Shown in pieces: positions 12,669 through 23,020 of a stretch of DNA of 64,000 bases. The first letter of the stretch is position 1, and the number at the start of each line of letters is the position of its first letter. Under the pieces are notes generated by a model. It was not told where the DNA came from. It made no database searches and was given only the letters and a program-made list of their open reading frames with translations. Made by a program: the position numbers and the translations under genes. This DNA is from Isoetes taiwanensis (Eukaryota; Streptophyta; Lycopodiopsida; Isoetales; Isoetaceae): assembly GCA_021234155.1 (NCBI GenBank), contig JAJEKV010000009.1:11662546-11726545 (forward strand). Reading direction: 5' to 3'.

Positions 12669-14450
12669 TTTTTTTTAGACACTTCATCACAGGGATATTT
12701 CCACTGTTATCCTTTACCTTTACGATAATAGTTTGAGTTGAATAGATATGCCGTTTTCTTTTATATTTTGAGGACTTATGAAAAACATGGGCAGTTTGCT
12801 TTAAATTATTTCAGATTTCATTAATGGCAGTGTATCTAACAAGGTTATTTGCTGTAATCTAACAAGGTCGCTTGCTGCATAATACAGGAAACAAATGATG
12901 AGGATGAGGAGTATGAAGTTATTCCCCCATCATGGAATGATCAGCTGATTACTATGGGTTATGATAGGCACAGAATAGAGTGCCCCAACTCTGCAGTCCA
13001 GACCATTTTATGTTGCATCAAAAACGTCAAGGTGCACGAATTTATCTTGGAAAGGGAGGTAACGAGAAGGTCAGATCAACTTTCCTTAGTTTCACACTTG
13101 GGATTCAGTGGATGGCTACTGCTTTTACCTCACATCAACAAACTAACTGATAAGGAGGAGGATGTTTTTCCGTTCATGGCTAGTGCATATGATGACCTTG
13201 CCCGTAGGGTGTATAATTGGACAAACTTGGAAGATGAAAATACCAAAAACTTCATACTTGGGGTTACTGCTTTGGAGGAAGTTAATGAAATGAAATGTAC
13301 TCACACTAAGGATGAAGAGCAGATTCGCCTTAACAGACCAATGGATAGTAATTTGAATGCCCATGGCAATGATGATCTGTTTGGAGAAGACATTCTGACC
13401 GAGGAAGACAAAGCCATTTTGCAGCCCAAAACGCCACAAAATGACAGTAACTTGGAGATTGACTTTAGGTTTACATTGAGGAACTGCTTGCGGTTCCCAA
13501 TTATCCCGGAAAGGCTTGTTGAAAGCCATGGCTTACTTTGCAATCAAGCCATTTGGCGTACCAAAAACTTTGGCGCCCTGGCACCGATAAGTGAGGAAGC
13601 TTGGATGCTGCTTGGGGACCTGTCAAAAGAAAAAGTTCTTGAGACCACTGCAGCAGCATACAAAATGATAAGAATGAAGAGAACAAAAATTAAACTAGCA
13701 GTCAATTCACGGTTTTTTGACAAGAAGTGCACCAAAAGCGATCTAATGATGCTGGCACAGAAAGGTCATATGGCGTACAGCAATATAAAAAGGGATGATT
13801 TTTACTTAAAAAGGATGTGGCGTACAATGTGCCCCTATTTTAAGTGCATTTGTGAAGATAAGGGAAAAGGAAAGACACCAAACCAGTGCAACGAGAATAT
13901 GATATGGTTCGACCATGGAGTCTGGTATATGCTCAATAATCTGAATAAAATTTATCCTAACATGTCTATTGCTGGACAGATGGTAGCTTTTAGAAATTGT
14001 CTAAAGACTACACTTAAGGAAGGAGTGGCCAATTTTGTGGCATACCTAGAGGTGAGGCGGATCCTAGTAGGAATGACCATGAAATTGGTGGATAATTCGG
14101 AAGCTGACCTGAAGACTGATTATCCCAAGGGACTTATGACCGATATATGTGAAAAGACTATAAAATCAATGGATTTTCTCAAAGGTGTTGGTGTTACAGT
14201 TAGTACCAACAGCAACAAGTTGACAAAACAAAGCAAATCAGCAAAATCCAGCAGTTCCAAAGTTACCATCAATGCACCACCAAGGGTTACAACTTTACCT
14301 TCAATGGAGAACGATGGAAATTCAGAAAGCATCAGTATAGAGGGGTTGCAAACACCCGGGTACTTTGGCCACTCTGTTACAAAGGGAGAAAATACCAGTG
14401 GGGAAAAGATCATGGGAGATACAATACAACAATTAAAGTATGACAAATAA
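10622..14450 (+). CDS. ORF1 of the Penelope-like element, two exons, 621 aa
   Basis: Exon 1 is 10622-10924 (101 codons) and exon 2 is 12888-14450. The 1963-nt intron has donor CAG|GTTCTT and acceptor AATACAG|GAA, phase 0. Without splicing exon 1 would read through to a stop at 10972, and exon 2 would lose 22 upstream acidic codons (ETNDEDEEYEVIPPSW). The N-terminus is E-rich, then G/Y/R/Q/K-rich (about residues 50-85), a composition typical of nucleic-acid-binding Gag-like proteins. The middle is globular without a family I recognise. A Cys cluster CPYFKCICEDKGK (about residue 413 onward) might bind metal. The C-terminus is S/T/K-rich and probably disordered. Role inferred as an RNA-packaging partner of the RT. 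No GIY-YIG motif was seen. Confidence 0.7.
10925..12887 (+). other. Predicted intron 1 of ORF1
   Basis: GT at 10925 and AG at 12886-12887, with phase 0 on both sides. The intron starts inside the left terminal repeat and ends 219 bp beyond it. The element's terminal repeat therefore carries a promoter, first exon and donor, while the acceptor lies in unique internal sequence. Confidence 0.6.
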
Positions 14451-16825
14451 GGTATTTTTCATTGATTTCCTTCAGACGTATGATATGCATTTATGGGTTA
14501 AATGTCATAAACATGTAAGTTAGATATGTATTAAATATACATAGTTGACTAAACTAAATACTTGATGAAGAAATACAGCAGGGTCTCATTATTTATGAGT
14601 TTCCCTTAGGCTAGTCAGCCAAAACTTCCAGATGTCTGGATGATGGTATTCAGCGGAATATACATCAAGACTGTTCGATCCAACCAAAATATAACTCATT
14701 ATTTTCCAGTTTTACACTAACTAATGGTAGGATTGTAATTCCCCTTCTTTTACAGAATACAAAAAAATTAGAGAAGGATGTCTTGGGGAGAATTCATCTG
14801 GGAGACAATTTGGTCAAACAGAAAAAGAAAATAGTGCACTGTACGTTCATGTCCAAGATCTTGGACAAAATTTGTATCCCTAGAATATATCAATGGGCCA
14901 TGACAGAAATACTAGGTGAGATTGGAGAAAACTTAATGGCAGATATTATGTTTGCATGGAGGTATACAGAGAACCTGAGAGATCTATGTTATAAACCTTT
15001 CCATGTTTTTGCACAGGATGACAATGACATATGCCCCTGTTCCATTCCCCATATGCAAAAGTTCATAGACAAGTCCATTGGACATATACGTACAACGGAT
15101 CTGGAAATTGTGAAAAACAAAGTATTACGGAATATGTTCCAACATGGATTGAATCATATACCTGACAAAAGTCTAGAACTAGATGAGTTCAAACAAATGT
15201 TGGGTGAATCAGTAGATTATATCTTTGAGCTCAACAGGTACACTTTTCCCAATGTTGATGATGGGGATAAAGAAAAAGTTAAGGGATTAGTTATCCAAAC
15301 TGCCATTTGTGATATTAAAAAAGCCTTCAAAAGTGACAGGACCAGAAAATTCCCCCTCAATGATGCTAGGGTGGTCAGCAGCATCGAATGGCTGAACAAA
15401 TACTTGTACGTGGCAGGTATAGATAAGGCCTCCAATAATCCGGCCTTCATATGTCCAAAACATATGAGAGAAATGACCAATAGCAGACTGAAAAGCAAAG
15501 ATTTTAGAGAAATCGAGGCAGACCAAATAGCCATTATTTGGAAGGTCAAGAACGAAATGAATAATATTCTACCCTACACTGATTGTAACAGTGAGAGATT
15601 ACCTTATTTATTAGGCATCTACAAAGCTCACAAACATGAATATCGTTGGATTACAAATGCTCATGGAACATTGTATACATCGTTTGCTAATGCCATAACA
15701 GCAGTTCTTAACATGATCATTGAAATATGGCCTGAAATTGCTAGGGACATATGTGAAAAGTTCTGTAATTTATTCCCAGGCCAGATTAACCCTAACTGGA
15801 TGATACAGTCTGTGTATGATGTTGTACTTAATCTACCTGCAAAAATCACGGATATCTTTGTTGCTGATATCACTAAATGCTACGAAAGTATTCCCCTGGT
15901 CGGGGAATCAGGAATCTGCCAGGTCATTACCAAAGTTATAGAGGCCACTTGGAAATACATGAGGAAGAAGCATTATAACAATAAGTTATGGATTAAGAAA
16001 GTGGGAGAAGACGATTTTGTGACCAAATGGTTTAAAATTGACCCTAAGGGTAAATGTTGGTCTCTAATGAACAAGGAAGTGTGTATCCAAGCTAACATAT
16101 GGTTAATTACCAACTGCTTCATTATGAAAGGAACAAAAACATGGGTGCAGACTTGTGGTATCCCTATGGGCTTTGCATGCAGCCCATGCTGGTGCAATCT
16201 TTATCTTGCATGGTTCGAGGCCAAGTTTATAAAAGATCTAGCATCTCAAGGGAGGTATAATGATGCCAAAAAGTTCAAATCCACTTTTAGGTATATGGAT
16301 GACCTGTTGGCCTTAAATTGTAGGGGCATAAAAAACTTCTTAGGCCCTACATTCCCGGAATATAGTGGAGACTCCTGTATATATGACATGGAATTTCTGG
16401 GAATAAAAGAAGAAACAATAATAGCCCTTGAAAAAGACCCTACTGCTGCTTTTGGAGTTAAAGGTAATTTCCTGAATATGAGTCTTGAAATTATGAGCAG
16501 GGCAAATGGAATCTTCAGAACTTTTAAGTTCGATAAGAGAGAATGTCTCCCTTTCAAGGTCTTCAAATATGTACATGCGACTAGTTGTAGGCCATACTTT
16601 CAGGCCAGAAACGTTATAGTTTCTCAGATTTTGCCATATATGTACATAAACTCTAGTCCGAATGATGCAGCCAAAGACATCAGGGCAATTGTTCAACAGT
16701 TTACAGACAATGGCTTTGACAGTAATGGTATCCAATATAGGATACACAAATATGTGCAAAAAAACGTGTTTCCAGGTCTGCCATATGACAAGGAAGTACT
16801 GGAGCAACTTTTAAAGTCAAATTGA
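14440..16825 (+). CDS. ORF2: Penelope-like reverse transcriptase, 693 aa
   Basis: Reverse transcriptase that would copy element RNA. I join 14440-14451 to 14756-16825 across a 304-nt intron (AAG|GTATTT ... TTCTTTTACAG|AAT). This supplies an ATG (14440) overlapping the ORF1 stop (14448-14450) and the start MTNKNTKKLEK. Unspliced, the frame has no ATG before 14849. Motifs in order: CPC then GHIRTTDLEIVKNKVLR (about residues 113-129), resembling the conserved N-terminal segment of Penelope RTs; YKAHKHEYRWITN (about 293-305); motif A VADITKCYESIPL (about 373-385); motif B GIPMGFACSP (about 472-481); and motif C YMDD (517-520). The C-terminus ends shortly after the thumb at FPGLPYDKEVLEQLLKSN, with no GIY-YIG endonuclease. 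The reading frame has no lesion. The exact Penelope clade needs a tree. Confidence 0.8.
14452..14755 (+). other. Predicted intron between ORF1 stop and ORF2 body
   Basis: Donor AAG|GTATTT immediately follows the ORF1 stop. The acceptor follows a pyrimidine-rich tract (CCCCTTCTTTTACAG). Removing the intron places ORF1 stop and ORF2 start in an overlapping arrangement and extends ORF2 in frame. Confidence 0.55.
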
Positions 16826-16989
16826 TACAGGTAAAGTCTGATCTAATTGCTTTTTTATGTTTCAAATAATGGGATTGGCTTTAACCCCTACTGTGGTAGT
16901 GGGGGTAAGCAATCCCCATAATCACAGACACATAAGTGAATAGGTGTGTTAAACCAACTCCCACGGTAGGAGGTAGGTTTTTTTTATTT

Positions 16990-19585
16990 AAATATTAGAG
17001 AATGCTTATGTACTAAACATAAGTGCTGTAAATTTGACTCCTCTTATTTGTAGGAGATTCCTCTAGAAACAGGGCTGGACCAATGGTGCAGAATTGTTAT
17101 AAAAAATAACTTTAAGATAGTGATCATGCTGCAACCTACAAGCTTAGGAGGTGGCATAATATCTAATAGAGTGACCACATTAAGGGAAATTACCTTATAA
17201 GCCAGTATAGACATGGTCCGGGTTTGTCCTCTTATCCTCAAATAACTCAAGCAAGTAGGAAGGGGTAGCTGAATCTAGCTAAAGGGGCTTTAAATATCAA
17301 AGGTATTTCATATATCAAAGTGTAGGAGAGCCTAGTCAGTGTATCGTAAACCATGGACTACTGGAAAATTTGAAAATTACAAATGTAGTTGTATTTAGGT
17401 CCCGAAATTCAAATGGATTTTATGCCATGTAAGGGCAGTATGGTATGGCCGCCAGAAGTTAATGCTAGGGGCAGAATTTGGAATAAAATCTTTAGGTAGC
17501 TCCAGGAAAAGATTTTATCCAGCTCACAAACCCAAATATGGGGTTTGACTCTGACGGATGGGAAACATCCGGCAGTGAAGAAGAAAGGTTAGAGGCGGAG
17601 GCACTTAGAAGAGAGTTTGCCGCTTGTATCTGTGAAGAGGGCGGTAGCAACATTCCCGCCATGGATCCTAAGCATAACAGAGGTGGATATGGACAAAAAA
17701 GGAACTTCTACGGCAGGGATGAGAGGAGTCCTTACCAAAAGGGTTACAAACAATCCTACAACCGGAATCAAGAGGAGCAAATAACAGCCCAAAATGTCAA
17801 GTTGACACAAGAATATAATGAGGACATGGACGACATACAGGTTCTTGCATTTAAGATTTGTTCTTTTCTGAAAAACTTGAAATGGTAAACAAAAGCAAGT
17901 AGCTTTAGGGAATGGCCGGGTGCTTGGCCAAGAAAACAGTTCAAAATATAGGTTAAGACTTAGCTTTACTTGGCTTGAAGGCAACATACAGGTTCAAGAT
18001 GACTGCATAAAAATGCATCAGAACCAATATTTAGTTAAACAAATAGGTAGGAGGCGATCCAAGTGGATATAACAGAGTAATGATTTCTGTTTTAACTAAA
18101 TTATGAATGCACTGTTGTAGTACTGTAATACTCTTCATAGTACTGGAGAAGTAAAGAAATACAATAACACAAACATAAAAGCTGGTCTAAATAGGCTAAG
18201 AGCAGGAAATATGTATGAAATCTCTGATTTTTTTACAGAAGGCTGTTTTTAATCCTTAGATGACGCTTTGGAGAACATATGATACATCCATAGTCAGTTA
18301 ATATTAGTTAATATTATCTGACGTAAAACCATAGGATTCTTGCTGACCATAGTAGACTAAAAGGGACAAAAGGAACAATGGGTGACCAGCGAAGAGCTGA
18401 AAATCCCAATGTACCTTTTGGCCCTTGTAGTATTACCAAGTTTATTGCTAATATCTACATGTTTGGCTGCAGGTACGGGATTTTACTCCTATTGTCTCTT
18501 TTGTTTCTCTGGTTGAACGGTCTGCAAGGTTCGAGGAGTACTGGCTCTGTTTTGGCTGATTATATATCAAATAGAGGTTCAAGATATGCATAGATTGCAC
18601 CCAAATGGTTTTGTATCACTATCCCTCTGCTCTCATACTTTTAAATGAGCAGTATATGATATGGAACGTAGACGTACAATAAAAACAGGTTGTGTTTCAT
18701 GTCTACTTTGCTGATTTATGACAGTACAATATGTGCAGCAAATGATATAGAGCATAGACATAGTTTTTGGCTTTTTTAAAAAGAGGGGTTTTCCTTCCAG
18801 TCTATTTTGCTGTTATATGACTATGCAAAACATGATTATGGGAATATGGACATGCTGCGCATGAATTTTCTGTAAACTCCTTGGTGCATAAGATTCAAAT
18901 GACTCAGAAGTATATAGTTGAGGAATTTAACCTGCTTAAATGCAAAAATATTCTGAAATTTACAAATAATGGTGTAATTAAGGCAGTGAATGTATTTGTT
19001 TTTGTGTCCATCGGACTTGGGGCTATATGTAATAAGCTCAGATATGTTGCCAAAGATTTAGAAACAAAGAAAATGAAAATAGGTCTATGACATGTTAAAT
19101 ACCATAGGGCTGATTTCTCCTGATGTTGCCCTGGATAACTTGACCTTAGAGTTCGGAATTGGCAATCCTGGGAAAAGTCCAATGTGTAAAAAATATTTAC
19201 AGGTTTTATATCAACATCTGAAATATGCCAAGTGGTAAGCTTTAAGAAGATAAGAAAACAATACTTGTATACTACACATTTATGTAGTGTGACAAAGTTA
19301 CTCAATAGTTTGAACAATAATCTTTGGTAGGGCCATACAGTAAATCAAATAAACTAATGTTCCCAGAAACACATTTGTTCATGGCCTGGGATCATATGGA
19401 CTATATGTAAATATTTAATCATAGTCTTGGACAGTTTGTGGAACTGGAAATATAATTGTATTGTTGAATCAAAGGTTAAAGTGATACTACGTTTAATGGA
19501 GCTCAAAGTTAAATGTGGGATGATAATACTGCCGAGGGATTGACCAAGGCAGATGTTTGATCTAGGTTTACTAGTTCAGACTGGG
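16990..19585 (+). repeat. Right terminal repeat of the Penelope-like element
   Basis: Near-identical copy of 10074-12668, offset 6916-6917. It carries a second copy of ORF1 exon 1 (17538-17840) with its splice donor but no downstream acceptor or exon 2. It ends at GACTGGG followed by T15, which is also the poly-A tail of the adjoining minus-strand LINE. Confidence 0.85.
17538..17888 (+). pseudogene. Duplicate ORF1 exon 1 in the right terminal repeat
   Basis: The translation is identical to the left copy through its 116-residue unspliced frame. It is a partial gene, because the rest of ORF1 is absent downstream, and is best viewed as part of the repeat. Confidence 0.7.
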
Positions 19586-22500
19586 TTTTTTTTTTTTTTT
19601 GTTGAAGGACGCGAGACTCTTACTAGGCACAAACACCCGTCTATGCATGAGAAGAACACCTAAATACGTCTGCCAAATTATCTCTTTTTTATCATCAACT
19701 AGAGATGAGCAACAATAAGCTTTAGTGATCTTCGGCTGAGCACAACGAAGAAGCTGCTGATCAGAGATGTGTGAACCTTGGAAAATACACAAGCATCGCC
19801 TCTGCCAAATAGATCATAAAATCCAACTAGAGGCAAGATGAAATGCCCGCTTACGCAAGTTAGGCCAAACAGGGAGATAAAGTGCAAGTAGGATCTCCTG
19901 GCTAGTGAGAGACACACTAAAAAAAGCGAACAATCACGCCCAAGCGCCGTAGATGATCGCACAAGAAGAAGCAGTCTTCAATAGTTTCAACACGTTGGCC
20001 ACAGAGAGGGCAACGATCTGAGACTCTAGGGTTCACCTTGTGAACCAAGACATTCACTCGAATGCATCTATGGAGAACTTGCCATCGCAGCGCTGACACC
20101 CTAGGGTGGAGCAGTTTATCAGATGTCCACATCCAAACACTTTTCCATTGTGGTTGAGGAACCTGAAGATGCCAGTGTCGGGATGGGGGAAGAGGCTCGC
20201 AATCCAAAAGCAGCCTGTACATGGAAGAAACAAACTTTTTTGGCATATCCAAATAGGCACATCAGCATGTGGTTGCTGCACAATGGATGGCAAAAAATTA
20301 GCCACCCCAGCCCAAATTTGCCGATCCCATCTGTATAACAGAAATCTCGTTTGAAAAGCCTCCCATGACAAAAGATGACCAGAGTCATACCAAGCTGCAA
20401 TCGTTAAAACCCCAACAAGCCGCCAACGTCATTGGGTCTTTGGATGTACAAGTGCACATAAAGACTGTTGATCATGCGTACCTTGCAAGGGAAGCCACCA
20501 GCATGACATTGACAATGAAGCACAAGCTTGGGGATTAACATGGAATAAAGATCTAACCGCATCCCAGGAAGCAAGCAGACCTTTAAGAAATGGGGAAGCA
20601 TTTGGATATAGATGCAGAGGGTACAAAAAAGCCCATGGAAGACTAGGCTTGATAGTTGTCTTGTGAAAGGGGAGACATTGTAGAAGTGATTGCTGCACCA
20701 ACCTTAAGCCAAGAGAGTCATCTGAAGACAGAAGTCCAACAATCCAAGGCCATCAGCTGCCTTAGGCTTGATGCACTTAGCCCAGGATACCTGAACAACA
20801 GCACCTTCTGATGTACCACCCCAGATGAAATTTCTGACAATACACACGATCTCATTCATCTTACATTGAGGAGCCAGTAAGACAGATGCTATATAGACAT
20901 GGGTATTGCTAAGGACGGATCTTGCCACTGTGATCCTACCAGGCAGAGATAACTTAGCCACCTTCCACCAGAATAGATGTTTTTCAAGACCTTTAATGAT
21001 CTTGTCCCAAGCACATGAGGCAGAAACACGCACCTCCACAGGAATGCCCAAAAGTTTTGTGGGTTGACCATGAGGAAGCACTGTCCAAGGTAGTCAAGAA
21101 TACAAGAGGGAACATCACTATCCAATGTCCATAAGCAGTGCACTTTCTCTAACGGACAGGAACCCCAGAGGCCAAGGAGAAGGTATCTAGGAGCAACTTA
21201 GCATTATGTAGGTTTTCATCATTGGCCATAAGAAAAAGGAAAGTGTCATCAGCATACTGGTTACACACCTCCTGAGAACCATCCAGCAGAGGTAGACCCT
21301 GGATAAGACCTTCTCGAGTTGCAACATCAAAGAGCTGAGACAACACTCCTGTAACAATAGTGAAGAGCAAGGGAGCCAATTGACAGCCCTGTCGGATCCC
21401 CCGACCAACAGTAAAGGTTTGAGATGGCTCACCTTGAAAAAGCACTGTAGACCGTGCCGACAGAAGCTTCATAACATCACGGGTGAATACCTCACCAAAC
21501 CCTAAAGCAAGAAGGCATTTCTCCAAAAATACCCAGTCCACACTATCATATGCTTTAGCAAAGTCTAGTTTGAGGAACAACACTTGATGACCCTGCAAGC
21601 GAGCTCAATACATGCCCTCGTACGCAGCTGCAACATTATTCAGAAAGCCAGACTGTGTAGAAAAAATTGACTCGGCTAAGATGTTGCGTACCTTATCAGC
21701 CAGGGCTTTAGCAAAGTGATAGGATGCCAATTAGAAATGGATCTGGGCTCTTTGCGCTTTTGAATGAGAGAGATGCATCCAGTGTTGATGACCCTATCCA
21801 AGCTTTGAGAACGCTGAAAGTCACAAAAAGCAGTATAGACATCATTGTTGGGCCAAGGCCAGCAAGTTTGAAAGAACTCAATAAGGAAGCCATCAAGACC
21901 AGGACACTTACCATGCTTCAAATGAAACACAGCCTTCTTTAAGTCCTCTCTTGTGATATTCGATTCAAGTAATCTCCTTTTCTCAGTGGAAATAATTGGA
22001 TGTACCTTAGACAATACAACAGTCTGCATATCCTCTCTTGGAACGATATGGGGTGCTGAGCAAAGAAGGAAGAGAAATGATCAAAAAGATATTGCTTGAG
22101 TTGCACAGGATCAGAGATGAGAGAGCTATCAGGAAGCTGGAGGGAGTGAATAGATGTTGTCTGCCTTCTCTTTTTGGATGCTACAAAGAAAAAGCGGTAC
22201 ATCTGTCCCCACCTTTGAACCATTGCAAACTAGCTTTCACTTGAGCATGGCGAACCTGCTCCTTTTCCTTTGTGAAAGGCCTAGTTTTTCTCTGGCCTCA
22301 TCAGAAGGAACATGAGAACGACAAATTGCAAGTTTCACTATACAATGCAGTGAGTTGCTCTCTTGCCTCTAATGCTCAAACTCTGCCCCATTCCTTAGCG
22401 AGAGACTTAATAGCAGAAACAACTGCAACTAAACTAGACATGCTTCTTCTCAAGGAAAATGCTTGGGACCAAGCATGCTGACAGTGAGTTTAAAACTCAA

Positions 22501-22960
22501 CATTCTCCAAGAACGTGATATTAAACTTGAAATAAGTTCTGGTTAATCTACGACAACTAGCCACATTGCAGGAGAAAAGTTGGGGATGGTGATCAGAGAT
22601 AGAACCATCCAAAAGGTTATGCCTACGAAAATTTGAGAGATCATGAGCGGCATGATCATTGAAATACCATCTATCATGATGAGCATATGCTCTACCAGTA
22701 CCAATCCAGCCATTACACCAGGTAAAAGATAGATCGCCCTCAATTTCTGTTAAGCCCACAATCATGAAGGAGGCGCACCCACTAATCACGTTCAAAACCT
22801 TGCACCACTGCCGACCCCCTTCCGCTCCTGTCAGCCTCAAGTTCAACCACGTTGAAATTACCTACTAACAACTAAGCTACATCATGGCCAAGTCTATATA
22901 GTTTGCTTCTCAATGCATCCCAGACACAAGACCCCCAAAAATGAGCTAGTACGTTTAACC
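19586..22960 (-). mobile_element. LINE (non-LTR retrotransposon), L1-like, 5'-truncated and degraded
   Basis: Minus strand, 3' end at a poly-A tract (T15 at 19586-19600 on the plus strand). Reading 5' to 3': the end of an apurinic-type endonuclease (about 22960-22490, containing GNFNVVE and SDHHPQLF); a linker with WFKGGDR (about 22220); RT with KCPGLDGFLIEFFQ (about 21900) and FLKLDFAKAYDSVDW (about 21560); GIRQGCQLAPLLF (about 21400); YADDTFLF (about 21240); and a C-terminal zinc-finger region CPLCGQRVETIEDCFFLC (about 20000). Frames change at several points and stops interrupt it, so it is a dead copy. The upstream part of the endonuclease and ORF1 are missing. Confidence 0.85.
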
Positions 22961-23020
22961 ACTATTATATCATACTAAAACCCCAGACACAAGACCCCCA
23001 AAAATGAGCTAGTACGTTTA
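22919..23020. repeat. Perfect 39-bp direct repeat at the LINE 5' edge
   Basis: Copies at 22919-22957 and 22982-23020 are identical and separated by 24 bp. The first belongs to the LINE endonuclease coding sequence, so the second is a local duplication at its truncated end. It does not match the sequence beside the LINE poly-A, so it is not a target-site duplication. Confidence 0.8.

Larger units (their letters stand above)
10049..19600 (+). mobile_element. Penelope-like retroelement with 2.6-kb terminal direct repeats
   Basis: A 6916-bp unit begins after a T25 tract (10049-10073) at AAATATTAGAG (10074). It is followed head-to-tail by a partial copy starting at 16990 and ending at 19585. The two shared segments (10074-12668 and 16990-19585) are about 99% identical. 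Between them lie ORF1 and ORF2, the latter with a Penelope-type reverse transcriptase. Direct pseudo-LTRs produced by tandem partial copies, ORF starts inside the repeat, and introns are known features of Penelope-like elements. No integrase, RNase H, primer-binding site or GIY-YIG endonuclease was recognised. The intact ORFs and near-identical repeats argue for recent insertion. The right end abuts the poly-A tail of a minus-strand LINE. Confidence 0.75.

Noticed and set aside
16900-16990. Telomeric repeats at the Penelope-like junction
   Set aside because: No TTTAGGG/CCCTAAA arrays are present, only T-tracts.
10049-19600. Ordinary LTR retrotransposon
   Set aside because: Repeats lack TG/CA ends, and no primer-binding site, protease, integrase or RNase H was seen. 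The RT motifs are Penelope-like, and the first exon lies inside the repeat.
22919-23020. Target-site duplication of the LINE
   Set aside because: No matching copy lies beside the LINE poly-A tail at 19586, and the first copy is LINE coding sequence.
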